A DNA stretch of 64,000 nt from Methylotenera_A sp046598525 (GCA_046598525.1 JBKJIJ010000003.1:10305-74304); one strand, 5' to 3'. Positions 34,148 to 44,154 are shown, counted from the first letter of the stretch. Numbers and translations: made by a program. The notes: generated from the letters alone by a model not told the origin.

Positions 34148-35326
34148 TTATTTTAAATAGCTCAAAATAACAGCAGCGGCTTTTTCGGCTGTGTTCTGTT
34201 TTAAATTAAGGTGAATTTGCGTAAATATTTGCTTAATCTCAGCGCAATAATTGGTGTCGCTTAACAGTCTTGTAGCGGCATCGGCTAAATTTTGTGGTGT
34301 TGCTTCGTGTTGTAGTAGCTCTGGCACTAAAAACTTGCCGGCTAAAATATTTGGTAACCCAACAAATGGCTGATAGCGCATGCGCTTTAGTATCCACCAA
34401 CTTAGCGTTGGCATGCGATAGGTAATCACCATCGGTTTTTTAAGCAAAGCGGCTTCTAATGTGGCCGTGCCAGAAGCCACAATCACAATATCAGCCGCTT
34501 CCATGGCATCGTGCGCATGACCAAACAGTATTTGCAGATTCAACTCAGCATTGGGGTATTCTGCATAACTATCGTGAATAGCGTGCTCAAAAATTTCGCG
34601 CGTTTCACGCGTAATTAGCGGCACTAAAAACTGGATAGGATGAAATTCCGCAGGCAGTGCCGTGTCTGCGATTTGTTGTTTGGTGAGCAAATGTGCGGTT
34701 TTTACAAACAAGCTGGCGTGTTGCTTTACTTCGCTTTGGCGGCTGCCGGGCAGCATGGCGACCACTAGTTTATCTTGCTTAATTTTAAGCGTTTCGCGCG
34801 CGGCTTGCGTGTTTGGCTCTAATGGCAATTCGTCAGCTAAAGGGTGACCAACATAGGTCACGGGCACTTGTGCGGCTTCATATAAAACGGGCTCAAACGG
34901 AAATAACGCCAATACATGACTTACCGCGCGCTTAATTTTAGCCACGCGGCCACCACGCCAGGCCCAAATAGATGGGCTGACATAGTGAATAGCGGTGATG
35001 CCTTTTTGCTTGAATTTTCGCTCAAGCCATAGATTAAAATCGGGCGCATCTACACCAATAAAAATACTGGGTTTTTCGCTAAGTAATTGCTGAAATAAGT
35101 TTTTGCGTAACTTTAATAAGCCATATAAGTGTTTAAGCACTTCTACATAGCCGCGAACCGATAAATTTTCGATTGAAAATAGGGATTTCGCGCCTTCGGC
35201 CATCATTTTTGGCCCAGCAATACCAACAAAGGTTAAATCACTGCGTTGCGCCTTTAGTGCGCGGATCAAATGGCTGCCCAACAAATCCCCTGAGGCTTCG
35301 CCAGCCACTATTGCAATTTTTGGCAT
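34148..35326 (-). CDS. lpxB: Lipid-A-disaccharide synthase
   Basis: A 392-residue glycosyltransferase that joins UDP-2,3-diacylglucosamine and lipid X to form the lipid A disaccharide at the inner membrane. The N-terminal GEASGDLLGSHLIRAL and the later MLPGSRQSEV and VASGTATLEAALLKKPMV are LpxB signatures. It follows lpxA by 11 bases in the conserved lpxD-fabZ-lpxA-lpxB order. Confidence 0.96.
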   Translation of the reverse strand: MPKIAIVAGEASGDLLGSHLIRALKAQRSDLTFVGIAGPKMMAEGAKSLFSIENLSVRGYVEVLKHLYGLLKLRKNLFQQLLSEKPSIFIGVDAPDFNLWLERKFKQKGITAIHYVSPSIWAWRGGRVAKIKRAVSHVLALFPFEPVLYEAAQVPVTYVGHPLADELPLEPNTQAARETLKIKQDKLVVAMLPGSRQSEVKQHASLFVKTAHLLTKQQIADTALPAEFHPIQFLVPLITRETREIFEHAIHDSYAEYPNAELNLQILFGHAHDAMEAADIVIVASGTATLEAALLKKPMVITYRMPTLSWWILKRMRYQPFVGLPNILAGKFLVPELLQHEATPQNLADAATRLLSDTNYCAEIKQIFTQIHLNLKQNTAEKAAAVILSYLK

Positions 35327-35337
35327 GATGACACTAA

Positions 35338-36117
35338 CTAGCGGACGATGCCGCGGGTTGAGACGGTTAAAAAGTCGGATAGCATGATAATTTCAGGACA
35401 ATCTTTTTGCATATTGGCTAATTCAACTTTGGCTTCTTCTAAACTTAAGCCATTGCGGTACAAGGCTTTGTAAGCGCGTTTAATTTGGGTAATGCTTTCT
35501 GGGCTAAAACCACGGCGTTTTAAGCCTTCTGAGTTAATTCCATGCGGCTTGGCGTCATAACCAGCGGCGGTAACGTAAGGTGGAACATCTTTAAATACCA
35601 CTGAGCCAACTGCCGTAATGACATGCGCGCCAATTTTACAGAACTGATGAATAAGCGTAAAACCACCCAAAATCGCGTAATCATGAATATCAACATGGCC
35701 GGCCAGCGAGCTGTTATTGGCCAAAATGGTGTTATTGCCAATGGTGCAATCGTGCGCGATATGCACATAGGCCATAATCCAATTATCGTTGCCAATTTTT
35801 GTGACGCCTTTATCTTGGATGGTGCCGCGATTAAACGTGCAAAATTCACGAATGGTATTGTTATCGCCAATTTCTAACGTGGTTGGCTCATCGCGGTATT
35901 TTTTATCTTGCGGCGCTTCGCCTAATGATGAAAATTGAAAAATCTGATTATTTTTACCAATGGTTGTAGGCCCTTGCAACACAACATGGCTGGCAATGGT
36001 GGTGCCGGCATCTACTTTTACATTGGCGCCAATAACTGAATAAGCGCCAACCGTAACACTGGAATCTAGTTCCGCTTTGGGATCAATAATGGCGGTTGGG
36101 TGAATTTTTACAGACAT
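35338..36117 (-). CDS. lpxA: UDP-N-acetylglucosamine acyltransferase
   Basis: A 259-residue left-handed beta-helix enzyme, the first step of lipid A synthesis. Hexapeptide repeats run from IHPTAIIDPKAELDSSV onward. The catalytic histidine is in MAYVHIAHDCTIGNN, and the C-terminal helical part begins near GLKRRGFSPE. It takes 3-hydroxyacyl-ACP made by the fab enzymes. It lies 55 bases after fabZ. Confidence 0.96.
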   Translation of the reverse strand: MSVKIHPTAIIDPKAELDSSVTVGAYSVIGANVKVDAGTTIASHVVLQGPTTIGKNNQIFQFSSLGEAPQDKKYRDEPTTLEIGDNNTIREFCTFNRGTIQDKGVTKIGNDNWIMAYVHIAHDCTIGNNTILANNSSLAGHVDIHDYAILGGFTLIHQFCKIGAHVITAVGSVVFKDVPPYVTAAGYDAKPHGINSEGLKRRGFSPESITQIKRAYKALYRNGLSLEEAKVELANMQKDCPEIIMLSDFLTVSTRGIVR

Positions 36118-36172
36118 TATATTGGCTTAAAATTAGTGATTATTTACTTTAAATTTACAGTGTAAGATATTG

Positions 36173-36652
36173 TTATTGCTGCTTATCTATTGCCTTTAAG
36201 ATGCACATCATACTCGCCTCGGCCACCACTGTTCCATCCACTGTGGCAACGCCAGAATACTTCCAAATGCCTTTTAAAATGCGGTCAATTTTTACATTTA
36301 AAATAATTTGATCACCTGGCGAAACCGGTTTTTTAAAACGCGCGCTATCAATACCGGCAAAATAATACACAGAATCGTCCGTTGGTTTGGTGCCCATTGT
36401 TTTAAACGACAATATGGCCGCTGCTTGTGCCATTGCCTCAACAATTAACACGCCTGGCATAACAGGGTGATAAGGAAAATGGCCAGGGAAAAACGGCTCA
36501 TTCACGCTGACATTTTTTAAAGCGGTAATCTCTTTGCCAATTTCCATCGAAATAACGCGGTCAATTAACACAAATGGATATCGATGCGGTAGGTGATCTA
36601 AAATTTCATGAATATCCATACCGTTGGTATCGTTTTTTTCTGACTCGGTCAT
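36173..36652 (-). CDS. fabZ: 3-hydroxyacyl-ACP dehydratase FabZ
   Basis: A 159-residue hot-dog-fold enzyme that dehydrates 3-hydroxyacyl-ACP. HRYPFVLIDRV, the catalytic histidine in FFPGHFPYHPVMPG and the catalytic glutamate in LIVEAMAQAA are present. An acidic 12-residue N-terminal extension precedes the core, so M13 (MDIHEIL) is an alternative start. Its place between lpxD and lpxA balances fatty acid and lipid A synthesis. Confidence 0.96.
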   Translation of the reverse strand: MTESEKNDTNGMDIHEILDHLPHRYPFVLIDRVISMEIGKEITALKNVSVNEPFFPGHFPYHPVMPGVLIVEAMAQAAAILSFKTMGTKPTDDSVYYFAGIDSARFKKPVSPGDQIILNVKIDRILKGIWKYSGVATVDGTVVAEASMMCILKAIDKQQ

Positions 36653-36660
36653 ATCATTCT

Positions 36661-37740
36661 CTATGGTTGACGTTGAGAAGTTAATTTTTCAATTGCTTCT
36701 TCTAAGGTTTTTATTTTATCGGTTAACTGGCCCATTTTATCCGTTAATTGGCTCAGGTGGCGAATATTTGCAGCCGTCTTTAGCCAAGCATCATGTTCTT
36801 GAAACGGCATTAATGCTGTATAAGTGCCTGCTTTTTGAATGGATCGCATAATCATGCTGCCAGGTGAAATGGTCACGTTATCGGCAATCGTCAAATGGCC
36901 CAAAATCATAGCAGCGCCACCAATTTTGCAGTGCTTACCAATGATAGCGCTGCCAGCAATGCCAACACAGCCAGCAATCACGGTATGCGCGCCAATGCGG
37001 CAATTGTGCGCAATCTGAATCAAGTTATCCAGCTTAGCGCCCTCTTCAATCACCGTATCGTCTATAGCACCACGGTCAATAGTGGTATTAGCGCCAATAT
37101 CCACATGATTTTGAATCACAACACGGCCTATTTGCGGAATTTTCACCCACACTTTTTGATTGTCTGCTGCGGTGCTTTCGGCATAGCCAAAGCCATCGTT
37201 GCCAATCACACAGCCTGAAAATAAATGGCAATTATGACCAATTTGAGTGCCATGTTTAATGGTGACATTTGCTTCTAGTTTTGTGTTATCACCAACAATC
37301 GTATTCCGCTCAATCACACAACCCGCGCCAATGGTGACATTTTCACCTAATGTTACATTGGCTTCAATTAAAGCATTGGCGCCAATGCTGCAAGTTTCTG
37401 GAATACGTGCAGATGAATCAATTACCGCTGTTAAATGCACGCCGATTGGCGCTATAAATTCTGGATTAAACAATTGCGATAGCCGCGCAAAATACGCATA
37501 CGGATTGTCGGTTACAATTTTGGGAAGCTGTGTAAGTGCTGCATGTTCTGGCTTAATAATTACCGCGCTGGCAGCGGTATTGTTTAGCTGCGCTGTGTAT
37601 TTGGTATCGCTAAAAAAACCAATGGCGCCCACTTGTGCAAAGCCAAGTGAGCCCACACGCGTAATTAAAGTATCTTTAGAGCCTGAAACTGAGCCACCTA
37701 ATTGTTGTGTAATTTCTTGCAGCGATAAATGAAGGCTCAT
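36661..37740 (-). CDS. lpxD: UDP-3-O-acylglucosamine N-acyltransferase
   Basis: A 359-residue acyltransferase, third step of lipid A synthesis. An N-terminal uridine-binding domain (about 1-105, including AVIIKPEHA) precedes a left-handed beta-helix of hexapeptide repeats. The catalytic-type histidines lie in GFGYAES and IAHNCRIGAHTVIAG. A C-terminal coiled helix (about 325-355; QLTDKMGQLTDKIKTLEEAI) is longer than in short LpxD forms. It lies between skp and fabZ. Confidence 0.95.
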   Translation of the reverse strand: MSLHLSLQEITQQLGGSVSGSKDTLITRVGSLGFAQVGAIGFFSDTKYTAQLNNTAASAVIIKPEHAALTQLPKIVTDNPYAYFARLSQLFNPEFIAPIGVHLTAVIDSSARIPETCSIGANALIEANVTLGENVTIGAGCVIERNTIVGDNTKLEANVTIKHGTQIGHNCHLFSGCVIGNDGFGYAESTAADNQKVWVKIPQIGRVVIQNHVDIGANTTIDRGAIDDTVIEEGAKLDNLIQIAHNCRIGAHTVIAGCVGIAGSAIIGKHCKIGGAAMILGHLTIADNVTISPGSMIMRSIQKAGTYTALMPFQEHDAWLKTAANIRHLSQLTDKMGQLTDKIKTLEEAIEKLTSQRQP

Positions 37741-37780
37741 AAAAAAATCTGGATAAAAATGTTTTGATTATGAAATGAGC

Positions 37781-38287
37781 TTATTTTTTACCTAATAGTT
37801 TTAACACTTTATCGGTGATATCAATTTTTTTGCTGGCGTAAGCCACACCGCCGTAAACCACTAAATCGTAGCCGTCTGTTTCAGAAACGGTTTGCACGGC
37901 TTTGTTAATGCGGTCTTGCAATACAGATAGCTCTTCGTTTTTACGTAAATTAATATCTTCACGCAATTCGCGTTGTTTGCGCTGAAATTCAATTTTAAGG
38001 TTTGATACGTCACGCTCTTTATTGCGACGTTCTGATTCTGATAGTGTCACGCCCTCTTTATCTAAGCTGGCTTCAATATCGCGAATTTGCTTTTGAGTAC
38101 GGTCTAATTCTTGCGAACGCGGGCTGAATTCGCGCTCTAGTTTTTTACCACTTTCAGCCGTTTGTGGCGCTTCTTGTAAAATTTTATCTACTTGCACATA
38201 GCCTACTTTAAGTTCAGCTGCCGCAGCAGGGCTGCTTAAACTGGCGACAAGCGCAAACAAGCTAGCCGAAACTATGGTTTTTAACAT
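37781..38287 (-). CDS. skp: Periplasmic chaperone Skp/OmpH
   Basis: About 168 residues. A signal peptide ends near SPAAAAEL; the mature part starts VGYVQVDKILQEAP and is dominated by a coiled-coil (about 45-135) typical of Skp, which escorts outer-membrane proteins to BamA. Start choice is difficult: GAGGAG lies directly against an ATG at 38302, which is too close. A TTG at 38296 has ideal spacing, and the ATG at 38287 gives the cleanest signal peptide. I use 38287. It follows bamA by 81 bases. Confidence 0.92.
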   Translation of the reverse strand: MLKTIVSASLFALVASLSSPAAAAELKVGYVQVDKILQEAPQTAESGKKLEREFSPRSQELDRTQKQIRDIEASLDKEGVTLSESERRNKERDVSNLKIEFQRKQRELREDINLRKNEELSVLQDRINKAVQTVSETDGYDLVVYGGVAYASKKIDITDKVLKLLGKK

Positions 38288-38383
38288 TTGATTCAATTCC
38301 ATCTCCTCACAACATGGGTTTATAACCCACTTTAGCTATTTTACTGATATTGCGTTTAAAACCTATGCTATTACTGCAAGTTA

Positions 38384-40681
38384 TTAAAACTGCTGTCCAA
38401 GTTGGAATTGTAAGGTTTGCGTTTGATCGCCTTCTTTAGCATTTAGCGCTTTTGCAAACACCAATTTTAAAGGACCAAAAGGTGAAAACCAGCTAATACC
38501 AACACCTGTAGAGTAACGTAACTCACCCAAACTTAGCGATTCGCTATCGGCGTACACATTACCTGCATCAAAAAACGCGCTTAAACGGAATTGCGATGAA
38601 TTTTTAACCAAAGGTACTGGCACAAATAATTCAGCATTTGCTAATACGCGTCTTGTGCCGCCTACTGCAAAATCTTGTCCTGTTAATGGATCGGTATCGC
38701 GCGGGCCAATGGCGCCGTTGTCATAACCGCGAACAGAGTTTACGCCACCAATATAAAAGTTTTTAAAGAATGGGTACACTTCACTGCCATAACTATCCGC
38801 GAAACCTAATTCACCATTAAGCAATAAAGTGGTGTCTTTAAATATTTCTTTATACCAAGCGTGCTTGTATTCAACTTTGTAATACTGCAAATCTAAACCT
38901 GGCACACTGGCTTCTGCCGTTAATCGCTGTAAAACGCCATCATTTGGAAATAATGTATTGTCACGCGAATCGTGCGTCCAGCCCAAAGAAAGCTGCAATG
39001 AGCTATTGCTACAGCCGCTGCTATTGCCGCAGAAATCTAAATATTGTTTTGGGCTGTTGCTAGATAAATCAATTTTAGTGTAATCAGCCGTTAAACCAGC
39101 GCTGAAAAAATCACGCTCACTCAAAGGCAAACCAAAGCGCACGCCAGCACCATATGAAGAGCTGCTGTAAGTACCAATATCCAGCGATTGTGTATTAACG
39201 TCGCGCCTATACACATCAAAGCCACGACTCACGCCATCGGGCGTAAAATATGGATCGGTAAACGATAAAGAATAAGTGGTGTTCACTTGACCGGTATTAA
39301 TTTGCGCCGAAACACGATTACCCGTGCCTAAAAAGTTTTGCTGATTAACGGTAACGCCTAAAACCACGCCTTCGTTACTAGATAAACCCGCACCAAACTG
39401 CACGCTACCAGTCGATCTTTCGGTTACATTAATATTAACGTCAACCTGATCATTGCTACCCGGCACAGCTGGCGTTTCAATATTCACGTTATCAAAATAC
39501 TGTAAACGCTCTAAACGCACTTTAGAACGATCAATTTTATCGCCTGCGTACCAAGCCGATTCCAGCTGGCGCATTTCGCGGCGCAATACTGAATCACGCG
39601 TGCGCGTATTACCGGTTAAGTTAATACGGCGCACATAAACGCGCTTGCCTGGGTCTACAAAGAAAGTAAACGCAGCTGTATGATTTTCTTTATTAATTTC
39701 GGGAATCGCGTTTACATTTGAGAACGCATAACCATCGTTACTCAATCTATCGCTAATCGCTTTGCTTGATTCGGTAATTTTTTGACGATTAAATGTATCG
39801 TTTTTAGCGATTTTAATCAGCGGCTGAAGGTCAGCTTCTGGCACTTGTAACTCACCCGCCAGTTTCACATCACTAATGGTGTATTTTTCACCTTCGGTCA
39901 CGTTAACCGTAATGTAAATATCTTGCTTATCAGGCGAAATCGACACTTGAGTAGAATCAACCGAAAATTCTAAATAACCTTGATTCATGTAAAACGATTT
40001 TAAGGTCTCTAAATCGGCTGTTAGTTTTTGCTTGGAATATTGGTCATCTTTATTCCACCAGCTCATCCAGTTTGGCGTGGTTAATAAAAATTCGGCGCGC
40101 AAATCTTCTGTGGTAAACACGTTATTGCCGACAATATTAATATCGCGAATTTTGGCAACTACGCCCTCCTCAATTTCAAAGCGCACCGCAACGCGGTTAC
40201 GCTCTAGCGGGCTAACAATGGTTTTTACGTTTGCGCCATATTTACCCTGCGCTAAATATTGACGCTTAATTTCTTGTTCTGCACGGTCTAGCTGCGATTT
40301 ATCAAAAATTAAACCTTCTGAAATACCAATTTGCTTAAGACCTTCGGTCATTTTGTCTGAAGGAAAGGATTTATTGCCGCTAAAGTCAATTTTAGCAATG
40401 GCTGAGCGCTCTTGCACGGTAACCACCAGTACATCGCCTTCAGCCTCAATGCGCACATCTTTAAAAAAGCCTGTGTTGTATAGCGATTTAATCGCTTGCG
40501 TGGCTTTTTCGTCGCTCATTACATCGCCCACTTGTACAGGCAAGTAATTAAAGATAGTGCCGGCTTCGGTGCGCTGCAAGCCTTCTACACGAATATCTTT
40601 TACAACAAAAGGCTCAAGCGCCAACACATGTTGACTGAAGAGTGCAAAAACAATAGCTGGGATATGGCGGATTTTAAACAA
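38384..40681 (-). CDS. bamA: Outer-membrane protein assembly factor BamA
   Basis: A 765-residue essential outer-membrane protein. A signal peptide (about 1-21, ending VLALE) is followed by five POTRA domains (to about 425; the first begins FVVKDIRVEGLQRTEAGTI) and a 16-strand beta-barrel. VRGYDNGAIGPRD is the conserved loop 6 VRGF/Y motif, and the C-terminal phenylalanine ends the beta-signal (LQFQLGQQF). It inserts outer-membrane proteins, including the CpaC secretin. It starts four bases after rseP ends. Confidence 0.97.
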   Translation of the reverse strand: MFKIRHIPAIVFALFSQHVLALEPFVVKDIRVEGLQRTEAGTIFNYLPVQVGDVMSDEKATQAIKSLYNTGFFKDVRIEAEGDVLVVTVQERSAIAKIDFSGNKSFPSDKMTEGLKQIGISEGLIFDKSQLDRAEQEIKRQYLAQGKYGANVKTIVSPLERNRVAVRFEIEEGVVAKIRDINIVGNNVFTTEDLRAEFLLTTPNWMSWWNKDDQYSKQKLTADLETLKSFYMNQGYLEFSVDSTQVSISPDKQDIYITVNVTEGEKYTISDVKLAGELQVPEADLQPLIKIAKNDTFNRQKITESSKAISDRLSNDGYAFSNVNAIPEINKENHTAAFTFFVDPGKRVYVRRINLTGNTRTRDSVLRREMRQLESAWYAGDKIDRSKVRLERLQYFDNVNIETPAVPGSNDQVDVNINVTERSTGSVQFGAGLSSNEGVVLGVTVNQQNFLGTGNRVSAQINTGQVNTTYSLSFTDPYFTPDGVSRGFDVYRRDVNTQSLDIGTYSSSSYGAGVRFGLPLSERDFFSAGLTADYTKIDLSSNSPKQYLDFCGNSSGCSNSSLQLSLGWTHDSRDNTLFPNDGVLQRLTAEASVPGLDLQYYKVEYKHAWYKEIFKDTTLLLNGELGFADSYGSEVYPFFKNFYIGGVNSVRGYDNGAIGPRDTDPLTGQDFAVGGTRRVLANAELFVPVPLVKNSSQFRLSAFFDAGNVYADSESLSLGELRYSTGVGISWFSPFGPLKLVFAKALNAKEGDQTQTLQFQLGQQF

Positions 40682-40685
40682 ATGA

Positions 40686-42107
40686 TTAACCCGTAATTAG
40701 TCGATTGAAGTCATTAAAAATGGCAATTGTCATTAGCAAACCTAACAACACAAACCCTATTTTTTGTCCAGCTAGCATCGTTTGATCTGACACTGGCGAA
40801 CCTTTGAATATTTCAACGATATAATACATTAAATGCCCGCCATCTAACACAGGTATTGGTAAAAGGTTAAGCACGCCAATACTAATGCTGACTAAAGCCA
40901 GAAAACTTAAGAAGGTGCTAAGCCCTAAATTAGCGCTTTCGCCTGCAAATGTCGCAATGGTTACAGGGCCGCTAATACCTTTAATCGATACTTGCCCAGT
41001 GAGCATTCTACCTAACATTTTAAGGCTAAATATGGCGGTATCCCATGTTTTTAAAACGGCTTTTTGCAAGCCTTCAAATGGTGAATATTGTATTTTAATC
41101 AATAGTTTATCTAAAACAGCTTGATCAATTTTTACGCTAGCGCCTAACCGGCCAACTTTTTTTCCATTTTCGCTTATTTGTTCTGGGGTTGCCAAAATAG
41201 TCAGCGTTTCTTGCGCGCGCTGTATTTTAAATTGTAGCGATTGATTGGGGTTTGCTTTTACGGTGTTAACCACGCTTTCCCAATCTTGCATGTTGACATT
41301 ATCAATGCTCAATACTTTGTCATTCATCTGTAAATTGGATTTTTGCGCTGCACTATTGGGTAAAATTTCACCCAAAACAGGTGCCAGTGTCGGGCTCATC
41401 ATCTCTAAGCCCACTTTTTTAAGAATATCAATTTCTGGGTCGCTATCAATGCCATCAAAGCTCAGCACACGCGAGTTCAAATCATTATTTTCATTTAGCG
41501 TTTCAATCGCAACCGTTTTGCTGGCAAGCGATTGCTCTAATAGTATCCAACGCGCGTCTGTCCAAGTTTTAATTGGCTCACCTGCCACTTTTTGAATGGT
41601 TTCAGCGCTTTTAAAACCAGCGCTTGCCGCCAAGCTATCTTCCGCCACATCACCCACAATTGGGCGCATGCCAGTTACGCCTTGCATTAATAAAAACCAA
41701 TACAGCAAAATGGCTAATAATAAGTTAGCAACTGGCCCAGCTAATACAATAGCGATGCGCTTCCAAACGTTTTGGCGGTTAAAAGCACGCTTTAATTCGG
41801 CTTCAGAATAATCCGTTTTTTCTACATTTTCGCCATTTTCAATTGCCGATTCGCGTTCTGCCCTTAATTCACGCTCTGCCTTTAATTCGCGTTCGTCTAG
41901 CATTTTCACAAATCCACCCAGCGGAATTGCTGCCAGCACGAATTCTGTATTATCTTTGCCAAAGGTTTTTTTCCATAACGGTTCACCAAAACCAATTGAA
42001 AATCGCAGCACTTTTACATTGCACCAGCGCGCCACCTGAAAATGGCCGTATTCATGTATCGTCACCAAAATGCCGATTGTGATGATAAAGGCGATTATGG
42101 TCATCAT
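40686..42107 (-). CDS. rseP: RseP, site-2 intramembrane metalloprotease
   Basis: A 473-residue membrane protease that cleaves the anti-sigma factor RseA in the envelope stress response. The zinc motif HEYGH is at 18-22, PDZ domains occupy the middle, and the C-terminal zinc ligand is in PIPVLDGGHL. It is about 20 residues longer than usual because of a repetitive charged insertion at 72-98 (ERELKA-type hexapeptides). It overlaps dxr by four bases and precedes bamA by four bases. Confidence 0.94.
   Translation of the reverse strand: MMTIIAFIITIGILVTIHEYGHFQVARWCNVKVLRFSIGFGEPLWKKTFGKDNTEFVLAAIPLGGFVKMLDERELKAERELRAERESAIENGENVEKTDYSEAELKRAFNRQNVWKRIAIVLAGPVANLLLAILLYWFLLMQGVTGMRPIVGDVAEDSLAASAGFKSAETIQKVAGEPIKTWTDARWILLEQSLASKTVAIETLNENNDLNSRVLSFDGIDSDPEIDILKKVGLEMMSPTLAPVLGEILPNSAAQKSNLQMNDKVLSIDNVNMQDWESVVNTVKANPNQSLQFKIQRAQETLTILATPEQISENGKKVGRLGASVKIDQAVLDKLLIKIQYSPFEGLQKAVLKTWDTAIFSLKMLGRMLTGQVSIKGISGPVTIATFAGESANLGLSTFLSFLALVSISIGVLNLLPIPVLDGGHLMYYIVEIFKGSPVSDQTMLAGQKIGFVLLGLLMTIAIFNDFNRLITG
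41849..41894 (-). repeat. 18-bp tandem repeat inside rseP
   Basis: Two full units and one partial unit of an 18-bp sequence (41849-41866, 41867-41884 and from 41885) differ at a few bases. Each encodes the hexapeptide ERELKA, ERELRA or ERESA in RseP. The unit is a multiple of three, so copy-number change would keep the frame. Confidence 0.85.
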
Positions 42108-43297
42108 GCCATTATTGCCTGTTGTTGTTTAACGATTTGCTTTTGTGCAAATTGTCTGGCTTCTGCATCAATGGCCAGCAACTGCTGAAGTGATGAAACC
42201 GGTTCAGATTGAATGGCATTTAGCGCCTTTTCAATCAACACAGGAATGCTTAAAAAGTGAATTTGATTATTTAAAAATGACTCTACTGCTACCTCGTTAA
42301 CCGCGTTCAATATCGCTGGCGCGGTGCCACCAAGTGCTAGCGCATCGTAAGCCAATTGCAAGCAAGGGAAACGTTTGGTATCGGGCGCTTCAAATTCAAG
42401 CTTGGCAATTTCCAGCAAATTAAGTGATGCCACGCCTGATTCAATACGATTGGGGTATGCCAACGCGTAAGCAATTGGCGTGCGCATATCAGGGTTGCCA
42501 AGCTGCGCCAGCACGCTGCCATCAATATATTCCACCATAGAATGAATGACGCTTTGCGGATGCACAATCACTTCAATTTGCTCAGGTTTTGCGTTAAATA
42601 GCCAGTGCGCCTCAATGACTTCCAAGCCCTTGTTCATCAGCGTAGCTGAATCAATAGTGATTTTGGCACCCATCACCCAATTAGGATGTTTAAGTGCCAA
42701 TGCTGGGGTTACAGCTTCTAATTGTGCTTGAGTGTAACGTCTGAACGGCCCGCCAGAAGCCGTTAATAGAATCTTGCGAATGCCGCTATCGCTTAAATGG
42801 CTTAATTGCTGTGGCGGCATTACTTGAAATATGGCGTTATGTTCGCTATCAATTGGCAATAATGTAGCGCCACCCGCTTTCACTGCTTGCATAAACAAGC
42901 TGCCAGCCATCACTAGGGTTTCTTTATTGGCCAGCAAAATACGTTTGCCTGCATGCGCGGCGGCCATTGCTGGTTTTAAACCGGCCGCACCTACAATTGC
43001 CGCCATAACAATGTCCACTTCGGCATCGCTAGAAACATGCTCTAAACCTGCCATGCCAGATAAAACCGTCGTTTGACTAGCTGTCGCTTTTAATTTTTCG
43101 CGTAAATCCAGCGCCGATTTTTCATTCAGCAATACGGCAATTTTTGGCTTAAATTGCAAGCATTGCGCCAACATCACCTCTACATTTGAGTTAGCCGCCA
43201 GCGCGTAAACTTCATACAAATTGGCATGGCGCGCAATCACATCCAGCGTTTGTAAGCCTATGGTGCCTGTGCTGCCTAATATCGTGATTTTTTGCAA
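42104..43297 (-). CDS. dxr: 1-deoxy-D-xylulose-5-phosphate reductoisomerase
   Basis: A 397-residue enzyme committing DXP to isoprenoid synthesis (MEP pathway) with NADPH. The cofactor motif ILGSTGTIGLQTLDVI opens the protein. LLANKETLVMAG, LPIDSEHNAIFQ and LTASGGPFR are the active-site motifs, and MNKGLEVIEAHWLF follows. Its products feed UppS and the squalene genes HpnCDE in this window. It overlaps rseP and follows cdsA by 29 bases. Confidence 0.97.
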   Translation of the reverse strand: MQKITILGSTGTIGLQTLDVIARHANLYEVYALAANSNVEVMLAQCLQFKPKIAVLLNEKSALDLREKLKATASQTTVLSGMAGLEHVSSDAEVDIVMAAIVGAAGLKPAMAAAHAGKRILLANKETLVMAGSLFMQAVKAGGATLLPIDSEHNAIFQVMPPQQLSHLSDSGIRKILLTASGGPFRRYTQAQLEAVTPALALKHPNWVMGAKITIDSATLMNKGLEVIEAHWLFNAKPEQIEVIVHPQSVIHSMVEYIDGSVLAQLGNPDMRTPIAYALAYPNRIESGVASLNLLEIAKLEFEAPDTKRFPCLQLAYDALALGGTAPAILNAVNEVAVESFLNNQIHFLSIPVLIEKALNAIQSEPVSSLQQLLAIDAEARQFAQKQIVKQQQAIMA

Positions 43298-43326
43298 TTT
43301 AATTAACCGAAATTATGTAACCGAAT

Positions 43327-44154
43327 TTATATAGCCGAATTATAGTAAGAGAAGGTGTAAATCATCAGTATCGCAATCGGCAAGCTAGGAATAATGCCAT
43401 CCACGCGATCTAAAATACCGCCATGGCCAGGCAACAATTGGCCACTATCTTTAAGATTAGCCTGTCGCTTCATTAATGACTCAAATAAATCGCCCATTAC
43501 ACCTAAACCAGCAATTAGCCATAATGCGGGGAATACAAACAATTGATGAAAACCAAGGCCATCATTAAAGTAGATAACGGCGCCAAAAATGGTTACGGCA
43601 ATCATGGCGCCTAAAACGCCTTCCCATGTTTTACCTGGGCTAATGCTGGGTGCCAGCTTATGTTTACCGAAATTTTTACCAGCAAAATAGGCGGCGCTAT
43701 CGGCAATCCATATGGTTGCTAGCAGCACCAATAGCAGCAATGGGTCAGCCCCTTTTGCGCAAATTAAAGCCAACCAAAGTGACGCAATCAGTAGCAATCC
43801 TAATGTGGCCATCAATAATTTATTACTAACAACCGTTTTTGTTTTAAACCAAATTGGCACGATAAAAAACCAAAAAATGGCAACAATAGCAAAAACCAGC
43901 AACGATTTAAAAAAGAATAAATGAAAGCCAAATTGCCGCAAAAAATACACCGCTAACAAGCCTGCAACTGCCGCAATTGCTACATAGAATTTATTTTGCA
44001 GAGGGCTTAACTGAATCATGCCGCCCCACTCATAAAGCCCAAGCAAGCAAAAAACCAACATGGCATAAGCCCAGCTAATATTGCCTAACATAAACAATGC
44101 AGGGATAAAAAAGGCAACCAGTACAGCGGCGGTAATAACGCGGGTTTTAAGCAT
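43327..44154 (-). CDS. cdsA: Phosphatidate cytidylyltransferase
   Basis: A 275-residue polytopic membrane enzyme making CDP-diacylglycerol from phosphatidate and CTP. The signature region is near the C-terminus: SPGKTWEGVLGAM followed by DLFESLMKRQANLKDSGQLLPGHGGILDRVD, which is the CdsA catalytic motif. About eight membrane segments are visible. It lies between uppS (7 bases) and dxr. Confidence 0.96.
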   Translation of the reverse strand: MLKTRVITAAVLVAFFIPALFMLGNISWAYAMLVFCLLGLYEWGGMIQLSPLQNKFYVAIAAVAGLLAVYFLRQFGFHLFFFKSLLVFAIVAIFWFFIVPIWFKTKTVVSNKLLMATLGLLLIASLWLALICAKGADPLLLLVLLATIWIADSAAYFAGKNFGKHKLAPSISPGKTWEGVLGAMIAVTIFGAVIYFNDGLGFHQLFVFPALWLIAGLGVMGDLFESLMKRQANLKDSGQLLPGHGGILDRVDGIIPSLPIAILMIYTFSYYNSAI

